Source of the DNA: Candidatus Eiseniibacteriota bacterium
GTDB taxonomy: Bacteria; Eisenbacteria; RBG-16-71-46
Assembly (NCBI GenBank): GCA_016710095.1
Contig: JADJLL010000032.1
Span: 1-48,648, forward strand
Length of the DNA stretch: 48,648 nucleotides
Direction of reading: 5' to 3'
Below are positions 33,477 to 45,658 of this stretch, piece by piece. The first letter of the stretch is position 1. Every line of letters starts with the position of its first letter. The position numbers and the translations under genes were made by a program. The notes beneath the pieces were generated by a model, which saw only the letters and a list, made by a program, of their open reading frames with translations, ran no database searches and had not been told where the DNA came from.

Positions 33477-34301
33477 TCAGCCTGCGGCCTTCTCGGAGGC
33501 GCCGGGCGTCGTGCCCTCGGCCGCCGGAGGCACGGACGGTTCGTCCTGGGGACGGATGCGGAAGATGCGCGAAAGCTCGGAGCGCAGCTGGCCTTCGTCG
33601 AGACGCTGGTAGAGCACGCCGCGATACGCGACCGAGATGCTGCCGGTCTGCTCGCTCACGACGATCACCGCGGCGTCGGTTTCCTCGGACAGTCCGATCG
33701 CGGCGCGATGGCGCGTGCCGAGCGCGACGGCGGTCAGTGGATTCGCGGACAGCGGCAGGATGCACGAGGCCGCGATGATCGTGTCCTCGCGGATGATCAC
33801 GGCGCCGTCGTGCAGCGGCGAGCCGGGGCTGAACAGCGTGACGAGCAGCTCGGCGCTCACCTTCGCGTCGATGCGCGTGCCGGTCTCGACGAAGTTGCGC
33901 AGGCCGACGTTGCGCTCCATCACGACGAGCGCGCCGTGGCGGCGCTGCGCGAGCGACTCGAGCGCGCGCACGACTTCGCCGAGCACGCCGTAGTTCTCGC
34001 CGCGCAGGAACGAGCGCACGTAGCGCGTGCGTCCCCACTGCGCGAGCGCGTGGCGCAGCTCGGGCTGGAAGAGGATCACGAACACGATGAGCCACACCGT
34101 GCGCAGGCTCTCCATGATCCAGCGCACGGCGAGCAGGTCGAAGTAACCCGCGAGCAGGCCGACGAGGATGATGAGCAGGAGGCCCATGAACATCTGCGCC
34201 GAGCGCGTGCCCTTGCCGAGCGTGAGGAGCCGGTAGAAGAGCGCCGCGACGAGCAGGATGTCGATCGCGCCTTTGATCCAGTGCGGATGGTTTCCGATCA
34301 T
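33477..34301 (-). CDS. cdaA: Diadenylate cyclase CdaA
   Basis: The 274-residue protein has three N-terminal membrane helices (about residues 11-80), a linker, and the DAC domain with LHDGAV (DGA at 165-167) and GTRHRAAIGLSEETDA (RHR at 197-199), the two catalytic motifs. It makes cyclic di-AMP from two ATP at the inner membrane; the nucleotide regulates turgor, potassium and cell-wall processes in other bacteria. No CdaR or GlmM gene is in the window. The folP-cdaA order is seen in other phyla. The C-terminal 30 residues are low complexity. Confidence 0.95.
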   Translation of the reverse strand: MIGNHPHWIKGAIDILLVAALFYRLLTLGKGTRSAQMFMGLLLIILVGLLAGYFDLLAVRWIMESLRTVWLIVFVILFQPELRHALAQWGRTRYVRSFLRGENYGVLGEVVRALESLAQRRHGALVVMERNVGLRNFVETGTRIDAKVSAELLVTLFSPGSPLHDGAVIIREDTIIAASCILPLSANPLTAVALGTRHRAAIGLSEETDAAVIVVSEQTGSISVAYRGVLYQRLDEGQLRSELSRIFRIRPQDEPSVPPAAEGTTPGASEKAAG

Positions 34302-34336
34302 GTCGGCCGCACGTTATCAGAGGCGCGCGGGGGTGC

Positions 34337-35236
34337 CTACGCCGGAAGCGAGGGTCCGCGCGCGGGGCGCGCTTCGCGCACGGCTTCCGCGACCCGCACC
34401 GCCCGCACCGTGGCGGCGACGTCGTGCACGCGCACGATGCGCGCGCCTTCGACCACCGCCAGCGTGGCGGCGGCGAGCGAGCCCTCGAGCCGCTGGTCGG
34501 CGGGCAGCCCGCCCAGCAGGCGCGACAGGAAGCTCTTGCGCGACGCGCCGACGAGCAGCGGGAAGCCGAGCGCCACCAGTTCGGCGGTGCGCGCGAGCAG
34601 CTCGAGGCTCTGCTCGGCCGCCTTGGCGAACCCGATTCCGGGATCGAGCACGATGCGGTCGTCCGCCACGCCCGCGGCCGAGGCGCGCGCGACGCGTTCG
34701 CGCAGCTCCGCGGCCACCTCGGCGACGACGTCGGCGTACGCCGTGCGGGTCTGCATGGTCTCGGGCGTGCCGCGCATGTGCATGAGCACGAGGCCCGCGC
34801 CGGAAGCGGCCACGACCGCGCCCATGGCGGGATCGTCGAGCGCGCTCACGTCGTTGATCACGTGCGCACCCAGTTCCAGCGCGCGCCGAGCGACGGCCGC
34901 GCTGCGCGTGTCGACCGACACGAGCGCCGTGCCCGCGCCGTCCGGCAGGCGCGCGGGCTCCGCGGCCAGCGCACGCAGCACCGGCTCGAGCCGCCGCACC
35001 TGTTCGTCCGCGCTCACCGCGACCGCGCCGGGGCGCGTGCTCTCGGCGCCCAGGTCGATCAGGTCCGCGCCCTCGGCGGCCAGTTCGCGGCAGCGCGCGA
35101 TCGCCGCGGCCGGATCGAGCCACCGGCCGCCGTCCGAGAACGAGTCCGGCGTCACGTTCACGATGCCCATGACCGCCGTGCGGACGGACAGGTCGAGCGC
35201 GCGGTCGCGGCAGCGCCAGAGCAGCGGCGAGCTCAT
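34337..35236 (-). CDS. folP: Dihydropteroate synthase
   Basis: The 299-residue enzyme shows MGIVNVTPDSFSDGG (residues 23-37), DLIDLGAESTRPGA, INDVSALDDPAM, MHMRGTPETMQ, DPGIGFAKAAEQSLELL, GASRKSFLSRLLG and a C-terminal IVRVHDVA. It joins p-aminobenzoate to dihydropterin pyrophosphate in folate synthesis, and is the sulfonamide target. The ATG overlaps the stop of the DinB-fold gene, and cdaA follows 35 bp later. Confidence 0.95.
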   Translation of the reverse strand: MSSPLLWRCRDRALDLSVRTAVMGIVNVTPDSFSDGGRWLDPAAAIARCRELAAEGADLIDLGAESTRPGAVAVSADEQVRRLEPVLRALAAEPARLPDGAGTALVSVDTRSAAVARRALELGAHVINDVSALDDPAMGAVVAASGAGLVLMHMRGTPETMQTRTAYADVVAEVAAELRERVARASAAGVADDRIVLDPGIGFAKAAEQSLELLARTAELVALGFPLLVGASRKSFLSRLLGGLPADQRLEGSLAAATLAVVEGARIVRVHDVAATVRAVRVAEAVREARPARGPSLPA

Positions 35237-35709
35237 GCGCCGAGCGCCTCGCGCAGGCGGCGGATCTGGTCGGCGTGGTTGTGGGCGTGCGCCGAGTACC
35301 ACTCGAGCCACAGCTCGGCGTGGAACGCGCCGGCCTCGGAGTGCCAGCCGTGACGGCGCCAGTCCTCGTCGGTCATGCGGTCGAGCAGCTGCGCCGTGCT
35401 CTCGCGGGCGCCGCGGAAGGCGAGCAGCGAGGGCTCGAGCGGGCGGTCGTGCGCGTGCAGCACGCGCGTCCATTCGTCCTGGTCGTAGCCCTGGATGACC
35501 GGGTGTTTCTCGGCCAGCAGCTTGCGGATCCGGATCGCACTGTTCATTTCGCTGTCGGCCAGGTGGTGGACGATCTCGGCCGCGGTCCACTTGCCGGGGA
35601 ACGGCCGGGCCGTGAGCTTCTCGGCGGGGAACCCGTCGAGCGCCGCCACGACTTCGGAGTAGCCGGCCTTGTACTTCTCGACGAGCGCCTTGCGCTGATC
35701 CGGGGTCAT
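35233..35709 (-). CDS. DinB/YfiT-like four-helix metal-binding protein
   Basis: Starting at ATG 35709 behind GGAGGAAG gives 158 residues. The DinB-fold pattern is clear: KWTAAEIVHHLADSE (His48/49), and HAHNHADQIRRLREAL near the C-terminus (His141, His145), which supply a three-His metal site. FPAEKLTARPFPGKW is typical of DinB_2/YfiT members, some of which are thiol transferases, but the substrate is unknown. It is the first gene of the unit with folP, cdaA and the RecB-like nuclease. Confidence 0.85.
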   Translation of the reverse strand: MTPDQRKALVEKYKAGYSEVVAALDGFPAEKLTARPFPGKWTAAEIVHHLADSEMNSAIRIRKLLAEKHPVIQGYDQDEWTRVLHAHDRPLEPSLLAFRGARESTAQLLDRMTDEDWRRHGWHSEAGAFHAELWLEWYSAHAHNHADQIRRLREALGA

Positions 35710-35764
35710 CGTCTTCCTCCGCGAGGCCGGTCGGGCCGGGAGCGCGGCGCGCGCCCCTCGTGCG

Positions 35765-35793
35765 TTGACCGGCGGGGGGCCGGATGCTACCAC
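35765..35793 (+). promoter_or_regulatory. Possible promoter for the OmpA/TSP3 gene
   Basis: TTGACC (35765-35770), 17 bp, then TACCAC (35788-35793), giving a leader of about 110 nt. The -10 element is poor. It lies in the divergent region with the DinB-fold gene. Confidence 0.3.
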
Positions 35794-35908
35794 TAACCGC
35801 TCTTTACGCATGTCCGGGGCGCATCGGGGCCACGGCGGCGGGTTCGCCGCGCGCCTCGTTCGACGCCTCTTCGTGATGGCCTGTACCGGGTTCAGGAGGT
35901 TGGTTCGC

Positions 35909-37372
35909 ATGTCCTGGTGGAAGCGTTTCCTGCTGCCTGTCGCGCTCGTCGCGGCGTGTGTCGCGCCCGCTCGCGCCCAGCTGAACGGGCACCCTGTCGA
36001 AGCGTCGGTCGGCGCCGGCATCCAGAGCTTCGACGCCCGCGATTTTCTCCAGGATTCCCCGGCGCTCACGGGCTCCCTGGGCTATCGCTGGTCGGACGTG
36101 TTCACGTGGGAGGCCTCGTTCACCGGCTCGTACGCGAAGCGCGACATGGCCGGCGAACCCGCCCACGACTGGTCATACAGCGGTCTCGACCTGCGCTGGA
36201 ACATCCGCGACGCGGGTGAGCGCGCGACGCCGTTCTTCCTCGCCGGCCTCGGCTACGGCCGTGCGAACGACGACGTGACCGGCCACATCGGCCGCGGCAC
36301 GCCGAGTCTCGGCATCGGCTTCCTCTACAACCTCATGGGCAATCCGCGCACGTACCTGCGCCTGCAGGCGCGCGACATCATGTTCCGCGAGCGCGGCGCC
36401 CTCGAGTTCAGCCACCACATCGCGGCGACCGCCGGACTGCAGTACGCATTCCGCGGCCGTGCGAAGGACAAGGACCTCGACGGCGTACGCAACTGGATCG
36501 ACATGGAGCCGGCCACGCCGATCGGCGCGAAGGTGGACGCGAAGGGCGTGCACCTCGACACCGACCGCGACGGCGTCTTCGACGGTCTCGACAAGTGCGA
36601 AGGCACGCCCGTCGGCTGCAAGGTCGACGCGAAGGGCTGCATCGTCGACGCCGACGGCGACGGCGTGTGCGACGGCCTCGACCAGTGCGCCGACACGCCG
36701 AAGGGCGCGAAGGTGGACGCGAAGGGCTGCCCGATCGACACCGACGGCGACGGCGTCTTCGACGGTCTCGACCAGTGCGAGAACAGCCCGAAGGGCGCGC
36801 AGGTGGACGCCAAGGGCTGCCCGACGGACGCGGACGGTGACGGCGTGTTCGACGGCCTCGACCAGTGCGCGGCGACTCCCGCCGGCCTGAAGGTCGATCC
36901 GAACGGCTGCCCGATCGAAGTGAGCGAGCGCGAGACCGAACTGCTCGACACGGGCACGATCCGTCTCCAGGGCATCCAGTTCGACGTGAACAAGGCCACG
37001 ATCAAGCCGGAGTCGTTCCCGGTCCTCGACGAAGTCGCCGCGATCCTGCAGCAGTACCCGGCGCTCACGATCGAGATCGGCGGTCACACGGACAACACCG
37101 GCGTGAAGGCCAAGAACATGACGCTGTCCGAGGCCCGCTCGCTGGCGGTGCTCACCTACATCACGCAGAAGTACCCGATGCTCGATGCGTCGCACTTCTC
37201 GGTGAAGGGTTACGGCCCGACGATGCCGGTCGCGCCGAACACGACGGCGCTCGGCAAGGCGAAGAACCGCCGCGTCGAGTTCAAGGTCACGAACACCGAA
37301 GCGCTCAAGATCGAACGCGAGAAGCGTCACTTCGTTCCGAAGGACGCGGCTCCGGCGGGCGGCGCGAAGTAA
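35909..37372 (+). CDS. OmpA-family outer-membrane protein with TSP3 calcium repeats
   Basis: ATG 35909 is supported by AGGAGG (35894-35899) and the signal peptide MSWWKRFLLPVALVAACVAP. Of 487 residues, about 24-180 form an OmpA-like beta-barrel. About 190-335 contain four 30-residue thrombospondin type 3-like repeats (VDAKGC, DTDGDGVFDGLDQC) that should bind calcium. About 345-465 are the OmpA peptidoglycan-binding domain, with IQFDVNKATIKPES, GGHTDNTG and KNRRVEFKV holding the Asp and Arg that contact diaminopimelate. It would tie the outer membrane to the cell wall. Monocistronic between a divergent gene and a terminator. Confidence 0.93.
   Translation: MSWWKRFLLPVALVAACVAPARAQLNGHPVEASVGAGIQSFDARDFLQDSPALTGSLGYRWSDVFTWEASFTGSYAKRDMAGEPAHDWSYSGLDLRWNIRDAGERATPFFLAGLGYGRANDDVTGHIGRGTPSLGIGFLYNLMGNPRTYLRLQARDIMFRERGALEFSHHIAATAGLQYAFRGRAKDKDLDGVRNWIDMEPATPIGAKVDAKGVHLDTDRDGVFDGLDKCEGTPVGCKVDAKGCIVDADGDGVCDGLDQCADTPKGAKVDAKGCPIDTDGDGVFDGLDQCENSPKGAQVDAKGCPTDADGDGVFDGLDQCAATPAGLKVDPNGCPIEVSERETELLDTGTIRLQGIQFDVNKATIKPESFPVLDEVAAILQQYPALTIEIGGHTDNTGVKAKNMTLSEARSLAVLTYITQKYPMLDASHFSVKGYGPTMPVAPNTTALGKAKNRRVEFKVTNTEALKIEREKRHFVPKDAAPAGGAK
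36524..36919 (+). repeat. 90-bp tandem coding repeats (TSP3-like)
   Basis: Four 90-bp units at 36524-36613, 36614-36703, 36704-36793 and 36794-36883, plus a partial fifth to 36919. Each encodes a calcium-loop D-x-D-x-D-G and one or more Cys. They lie inside the OmpA-family gene and are in frame. Confidence 0.85.
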
Positions 37373-37398
37373 CGGCGCACGCCTCGAAGACCACGCGA

Positions 37399-37433
37399 AA
37401 GCGCCCCGGAAGCGACGAGCTTCCGGGGCGCTT
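37399..37433. terminator. Bidirectional terminator between the OmpA and histidine kinase genes
   Basis: AAGCGCCCCGGAAGC (37399-37413), loop GACGA, then GCTTCCGGGGCGCTT (37419-37433): a perfect 15-bp stem followed on the plus strand by CGTCTTT. It separates two convergent genes. Confidence 0.85.
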
Positions 37434-37448
37434 CGTCTTTCGGTGCCT

Positions 37449-40712
<3,264 letters not shown>

Positions 40713-40886
40713 GCCCGGTCCTCGGAAACGCCGGGGGACGTTTCGGCAGCGGCGCCATGACTGGCGACGCGAAACGCTGAGTCCAGGGGGGCCCGGCGGG
40801 TGCCGGACGGCTTCAGCAGTGGTGCTCGGTCGGAAGTATCGAGACGGCCGGGCACTACTGAAGAGCCGAGCCTCCGAAATGTGCGA

Positions 40887-41756
40887 TCAGGCCGCCTTCG
40901 TGGCCCCGGCCGAGGCGCCCGTCGCGGCCGCCGCTCCGCCGACCCGGAAGACCGTCGTGTTACCGGCCTTCACCGGCACCCACTCGGGGTCCAGGTTGAT
41001 CGTCGTTTCGGCGGTGCCGAGGAAGAGCGAGCCGTGCGGGAGCAGGACCGTCTTCATGCGCTTCAAGATGCCCTGCTTGGTGGCCGTGTCGAAGTAGATG
41101 AGCACGTTGCGGATGAAGATGAGGTCGAACGGCTGCATCATCGGCCACGGCGTCGTCAGGTTCATCGCGCGGAACTCGCACATCTTCCGCAGGTCTTCCT
41201 TGATGACCCAGCGCCCGTCCACCTTGTCGAAGTACTTGATCAGCATCGGCGCGGGCAACCCGCGGTTCACCTCGAGCTGCGAGTAGCTGCCGCTCTTCGC
41301 CTGGTCGAGCACGGTCGTCGAGAGGTCCGTGCCCAGGATGCGCACGTTCCAGCTCGCGATCTGCGGGAACTGGTCGCGGATGAGCATCGCGAGGCTGTAC
41401 GCCTCCTGCCCGGTGCTCGAAGCCGCCGACCAGATGCTGAGCTTGCGCACGCCCTTCCGTGACTCGATGAGCTGGGGAAGGATGTCCTTCTTGAGCGCCT
41501 CGAACGGATGGTGGTCGCGGAAGAAGAGCGTCTCGTTCGTCGTGAGCGCGTCCACGATCTGGTAGAAGAGCGGGCTCGACTTGGGCGCCGTGCGGATGTG
41601 ATCGAGGAACGCGTCGAGCGTGGGGAAGCCCGCCTTGCGCGCGACCGGCGCGAGACGCGACTCGACGAGGTACTCCTTGCCGGGCTCGAGCACGATGGCC
41701 GCTTCGCGGCGCACGAAATCGGAGACGAACTGGAACGCCTGCGGTGTCAGCGCCAT
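40887..41756 (-). CDS. cheR: Chemotaxis protein methyltransferase CheR
   Basis: The 289-residue enzyme has an N-terminal helical domain (FVRREAAIVLEPGKEYLVESRL), the arm TNETLFFRDHHPFEAL, SAASSTGQEAYSLAM (SAM motif I), ILGTDLSTTVLDQA, FDLIFIRNVLIYFD and LGTAETTI. It methylates glutamates on MCPs using SAM. It is the last gene of the che block, 43 bp after cheB. The C-terminus is a short Ala-rich tail. Confidence 0.96.
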   Translation of the reverse strand: MALTPQAFQFVSDFVRREAAIVLEPGKEYLVESRLAPVARKAGFPTLDAFLDHIRTAPKSSPLFYQIVDALTTNETLFFRDHHPFEALKKDILPQLIESRKGVRKLSIWSAASSTGQEAYSLAMLIRDQFPQIASWNVRILGTDLSTTVLDQAKSGSYSQLEVNRGLPAPMLIKYFDKVDGRWVIKEDLRKMCEFRAMNLTTPWPMMQPFDLIFIRNVLIYFDTATKQGILKRMKTVLLPHGSLFLGTAETTINLDPEWVPVKAGNTTVFRVGGAAAATGASAGATKAA

Positions 41757-41799
41757 GATTTCACCTCGGCGCGCGTGATCCGATGCATGGGCCGGCGGA

Positions 41800-42912
41800 T
41801 CATGCCGCCCTCCTGCGGGAGTCGAGCGTGCGGCGATGCAGCTCGACGGGAATCTGCGACAACGGGAGCACGGCGTCGGCGAGGCCGGCTTCGACCAGCG
41901 TGCCGGGCATGCCCCACACGACGCTCGTGGCCTGGTCCTGCGCCATCACGAAGGCGCCCTTCTCGCGGAGCAGCGCGGCGCCGCGTGTGCCGTCGGCGCC
42001 CATGCCCGTGAGGATCGCGCTCAGCACGTGACCGCCGTAGACGTTCGCGAGACTGCGGAACATGACGTCCACCGCGGGGCGGCAGGAGTTCTCCGGCGGC
42101 TCCTCGTTGAGATGGAGTTTCACCGTCGTGCCTTCGCGCTTCGCGATCATGTGGTAGCCGCCCGGCGCGAGGTACGCGTTGCCCGGGAGCACCGTCATGC
42201 CTTCCTTGCCTTCGTGCACGCGCACCGGGCCGCAGCGGCTCAGGCGTTCCGCGAGGAACGACGTGAAGAGCGGCGGCATGTGCTGCGTGACGAACATCGG
42301 CACGGGCGGCGCGGCGGGCAGCGCGGTGAAGAGATCGTTGAGCGCGTTCGGACCGCCGGTCGAGCAGCCGATCGCGATTGCGTCCACGGGGCCCACGAAG
42401 GGCACGCGCGGCGGAGCCTTGATGGCCTTGAGCGCGCCGATGCCGGAGCCGGCCGCGCCCGGGGTGCGCGGGCGTGCGGGCGCGGCGCCCGGACCCTGCG
42501 CGGACTTGCCCATGATCGCCTTGATCTTGGGCACGAGCTGGTCGCGCATGAGTTCGAGGCCTTCGAGCACGCTGCCCACGTTCGCGGGCTTCGTCACGTA
42601 GTCGGTGGCGCCGGCGCTCAGCGCTTCGATCGTCGTGGCGGCGCCGCGCGCGGTCAGCGTGCTGCACATCACGACGGGAAGCCGGGGGTAGGTCTTGCGC
42701 AGCTCTCGCAGCGTCGCGATGCCGTCCATCTCGGGCATCTCCACGTCGAGCGTGATGATGTCCGGGTTGCACTGCGGAATCTTCTGGAGCGCGATCTTGC
42801 CGTTCGCGGCCACGCCGGCGACTTCGAGCTCTTCGTCCTGCTCGATCACCTGCGTGAGCATGCGCCGCAACACCACGGCGTCGTCCACGATCAGTACGCG
42901 GATCTTGGGCAT
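41800..42912 (-). CDS. cheB: Chemotaxis response regulator / methylesterase CheB
   Basis: The receiver domain has VLIVDDAVVLRRML and LDVEMPEMDG (phosphoacceptor Asp56). A Pro/Ala-rich linker follows. The esterase domain has IGCSTGGPNAL (catalytic Ser), VTQHMPPLFT (His) and LTGMGADGTRGA (Asp). It removes methyl groups from, and deamidates, MCPs. The 370-residue length is standard. It sits between cheY and cheR. Confidence 0.97.
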   Translation of the reverse strand: MPKIRVLIVDDAVVLRRMLTQVIEQDEELEVAGVAANGKIALQKIPQCNPDIITLDVEMPEMDGIATLRELRKTYPRLPVVMCSTLTARGAATTIEALSAGATDYVTKPANVGSVLEGLELMRDQLVPKIKAIMGKSAQGPGAAPARPRTPGAAGSGIGALKAIKAPPRVPFVGPVDAIAIGCSTGGPNALNDLFTALPAAPPVPMFVTQHMPPLFTSFLAERLSRCGPVRVHEGKEGMTVLPGNAYLAPGGYHMIAKREGTTVKLHLNEEPPENSCRPAVDVMFRSLANVYGGHVLSAILTGMGADGTRGAALLREKGAFVMAQDQATSVVWGMPGTLVEAGLADAVLPLSQIPVELHRRTLDSRRRAA

Positions 42913-42927
42913 GTGTCCTTCACGCCG

Positions 42928-43296
42928 TCAGGCGACGAGTCCGAGGATGCGGAACTTGTCTTCGATCATTTCCGAAGACACGGGCTTCATGAGGTAGTCG
43001 TCGGCTCCGGTCGTGAGGGCTTCCATGATGTCGTCCGGGTTCACGTGTGCCGTGACCATGACGAGCTTCATGTTCTGCCAGCGAGGGTCCTTCTTCACGT
43101 GGCGGACGAAGTCCATGCCGTTCATGCGCGGCATGTCCCAGTCCACCAGCGCGACCTCGAACTCGCCTTCACGCTCGAGCACTTCCACGGCGTCCTGGCC
43201 GTCCACGGCGACGCTCGGGGTGACCTGCAGCCCCTGCACGTAGGCCGCGAGCATCCGCCGCATGGCCATGGAGTCGTCGATGATCAATGCGCGCAT
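42928..43296 (-). CDS. cheY: CheY-like single-domain response regulator
   Basis: The 122-residue protein is one receiver domain: LIIDDSMAMRRML, phosphoacceptor Asp in LVDWDMPRMNG, MVTAH (the Thr switch) and YLMKPVS (the Lys). It has no output domain. In this che operon it is the expected carrier of CheA phosphate to the motor or another target. Confidence 0.93.
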   Translation of the reverse strand: MRALIIDDSMAMRRMLAAYVQGLQVTPSVAVDGQDAVEVLEREGEFEVALVDWDMPRMNGMDFVRHVKKDPRWQNMKLVMVTAHVNPDDIMEALTTGADDYLMKPVSSEMIEDKFRILGLVA

Positions 43297-43338
43297 GTGA
43301 TCGAGCGGGCCCGTCCGGAGACGGGCCCGCCTCCCGTT

Positions 43339-45501
43339 TCAGTGAACGTCGGCCTTCTCGACCAGCATCATGAGGTCGCCGGCCAGCTTGGACAGTTCCT
43401 GCGCGGCCGTCAGCGTGTTGCTCGCCCCTTCGGTCGTGCTGTGGGCGGCTTCGGACACGTTGGCGACGTTGCGCGAGATCTCGGTGCTGCCCGTCGCCGC
43501 TTCGCTGGCGTTGCGGGCGATCTCGTTCGTCGTCGCGCTCTGTTCCTCGACCGCGCTCGCGATCGTGTTCTGGATGTCGTTGATCTGCGAAATGATTCCG
43601 CTGATCTCCTCGATCGCGGACACGGCGCCGCGAGTGTCGTTCTGGATCGCGTCGATCTTGCGGCTGATGTCTTCCGTCGCCGCCGCGGTCTGCTTGGCCA
43701 GTTCCTTCACTTCGTTCGCGACGACCGCGAAGCCCTTGCCGGCTTCGCCCGCGCGCGCCGCTTCGATCGTGGCGTTGAGCGCGAGGAGGTTGGTCTGCTC
43801 CGCGATGGACGTGATGACCTTGATGACCTGGCCGATCTCGATGCTGCTCTCGCCGAGCTTCGCGACGGTGCGGTTGGTCTCTTCGGCGACACGCACGGCC
43901 TGCGCCGCGACGCGCGCCGCCTCGGACGTGTTCTTCGCGATCTCCGTCACGCTCGCGCTCATCTCTTCCGCGCTCGTCGCCACGGTCTCGACGTTCTTGC
44001 TCACTTCCTCGGACGCCGCCGCGACGACGTTCGTCTGCGCGGCCGTTTCCTCGGCGTTCGCGCTCATCTGCTGGCTGACGGCCGTGAGTTCCTCGGCCGA
44101 GCTGGCGAGCGTCTGCGCGTTCTGGGCCACCGCGGCCATCGTGTGCTTGAGGCTCTCGGTGAGACGCGCGGCCTCGCGCTGCTTCTCGCCGACCAGGTTC
44201 CAGTCGACGTGGTCTTCGTTGAAGATCGCGTACAGGCCGGCGCGGGCCGCATTGAACGAACGCGACATCTCGCCGACTTCGTCCCGCGTCGTCACGGGCA
44301 CGTCGCGGCCGATGTCGCCGTTGGCGAGGCCGTTGATCGCGTGCTGCACCGTGCCGATCGACGTGACCGCGCGGTTGACCATCTGCCAGATCAGGAAGCT
44401 GCCGAGCAACGTGCCGAGGAGCGACGCGAGCAGCGCCGCCCACGTGAGGAAGTTCACGTGCGCCATCAGCTCGTTGCCGTTGATCCGGAGCAGCGTCGCG
44501 TAGCCGCTGCCGACGTAGCCGAGCACGGGGACGCTACGCGCGTAACCGCCGGCCTGGTTCGGGTCGTGGCCCTTCTCGCCCTTCTCCGCGGGCTGATTGA
44601 ACATCGCGTGTTCCTGGGCCGGGGCGCCGCTCGCGAACGCCATCGCCGCGAGCTTGTCCCCTTCCTTCAGGAGGTTCTCCTTCAGCACACCCGTGAGGAT
44701 CGGCTGGTCGCTTCCCGAGCCGAGCGGATCGATGTTCACGAGCATGCGGCCTTCGCGGTCCACGACCATGAACTCGGCCGAGCGGAAGCCCTGGTCCTCG
44801 AGCGCGTGATACATGTCGGTGACCAAGGGTTCGACCATCGTGTGAGCGTCGAAGTAGGTCTGGATGTACCCGCGAGGGAGATGCGTGTCGTCGTCGATGA
44901 TCGGCGCCGTGAAGGCGACATTCCACGCCGGAGCGTGATCGCCATAGAGCTCGGCGACCAGTTCGGCGTGCTGCGGCTCGCTCACGAACGTGCCCGTGAT
45001 CAGCCCCTTCTCGTCGCCGGTGGTGAACTTGCCGGCCGCCGCGTTGCGATAGCCTTCGTCGCGAGACCAGTCGCGACCGATGAGCTTCTCCGCGCCCGGG
45101 AGTTCCTTGCCCGTCGCGTCCTTCGTGTTCGCGGCGACGATCCTGCCGTCACGGTCGAGCACGAGGATCACGTCGTAGCAGCCGTAGGTCGAGATGTACT
45201 CGTTCAGGAGGTTCCCGACCGAGCGGCGCGACTCGGGGCTCATCGCCTCGAGGTTCTGGTGGAACTCGTCGTTCAAGCCGAAGGCCTGCACGTCGCCGTA
45301 CCGCTCGAACATGACGCGATCGATCTTGTTCTGCGTGTGGGACGCCGCCCATTCCACGGAGTGCAGACTCTCGGTCTTCATGGCACGGGATGCCCACATC
45401 ACGGAGCCGATGACCGCGAGTGCGGTCAGGATCATCGCCCCGACGGCGGGGGCGAGGATCTTGTTGCGAAGGCTCGTGTCGAAACGATCACGCCAGGACA
45501 T
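43339..45501 (-). CDS. Transmembrane methyl-accepting chemotaxis protein with extracytoplasmic sensor
   Basis: I choose ATG 45501 because GGAGGAG lies just upstream and MSWRDRFDTSLRNKILAP leads into the first membrane helix; the frame stays open to an ATG at 45594 that lacks a good ribosome site. The 720 residues comprise helix 1 (about 18-36), a large Cache-like sensor, helix 2 (about 290-312), HAMP, and the signalling hairpin with the conserved tip EQTNLLALNATIEAARAGEA then GKGFAVVANEVKELAKQTA. It senses an extracytoplasmic ligand and controls CheA. Start choice aside, the call is firm. Confidence 0.94.
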   Translation of the reverse strand: MSWRDRFDTSLRNKILAPAVGAMILTALAVIGSVMWASRAMKTESLHSVEWAASHTQNKIDRVMFERYGDVQAFGLNDEFHQNLEAMSPESRRSVGNLLNEYISTYGCYDVILVLDRDGRIVAANTKDATGKELPGAEKLIGRDWSRDEGYRNAAAGKFTTGDEKGLITGTFVSEPQHAELVAELYGDHAPAWNVAFTAPIIDDDTHLPRGYIQTYFDAHTMVEPLVTDMYHALEDQGFRSAEFMVVDREGRMLVNIDPLGSGSDQPILTGVLKENLLKEGDKLAAMAFASGAPAQEHAMFNQPAEKGEKGHDPNQAGGYARSVPVLGYVGSGYATLLRINGNELMAHVNFLTWAALLASLLGTLLGSFLIWQMVNRAVTSIGTVQHAINGLANGDIGRDVPVTTRDEVGEMSRSFNAARAGLYAIFNEDHVDWNLVGEKQREAARLTESLKHTMAAVAQNAQTLASSAEELTAVSQQMSANAEETAAQTNVVAAASEEVSKNVETVATSAEEMSASVTEIAKNTSEAARVAAQAVRVAEETNRTVAKLGESSIEIGQVIKVITSIAEQTNLLALNATIEAARAGEAGKGFAVVANEVKELAKQTAAATEDISRKIDAIQNDTRGAVSAIEEISGIISQINDIQNTIASAVEEQSATTNEIARNASEAATGSTEISRNVANVSEAAHSTTEGASNTLTAAQELSKLAGDLMMLVEKADVH

Positions 45502-45658
45502 GGCTCCTCCAGAACGGTGAGACTCGTGAGTGCGGGCCACGGACACGGGGGCGTTGGGTGTGGCCGGTGACGATGAGTGGTGATTCGTGTTCATGGCCGG
45601 ACTTTCGAGTGGGTTGCGAGTGAAAGTGATGCGTGAATGTCGGTGCGTCCGCCGTCGC

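Noticed and set aside
36524..36919. 90-bp repeats as a non-coding repeat array
   Set aside because: Units are in frame and encode TSP3-like calcium loops of the OmpA-family protein.
41836..45570. Very long plus-strand open frame opposite cheB, cheY and the MCP
   Set aside because: It is the antisense of three clear chemotaxis genes, has low-complexity Arg/His content, and no recognisable domain.
45502..45594. N-terminal extension of the transmembrane MCP to ATG 45594
   Set aside because: It would put 31 Ser/Pro-rich residues before the membrane helix and has no good ribosome site; ATG 45501 has GGAGGAG.
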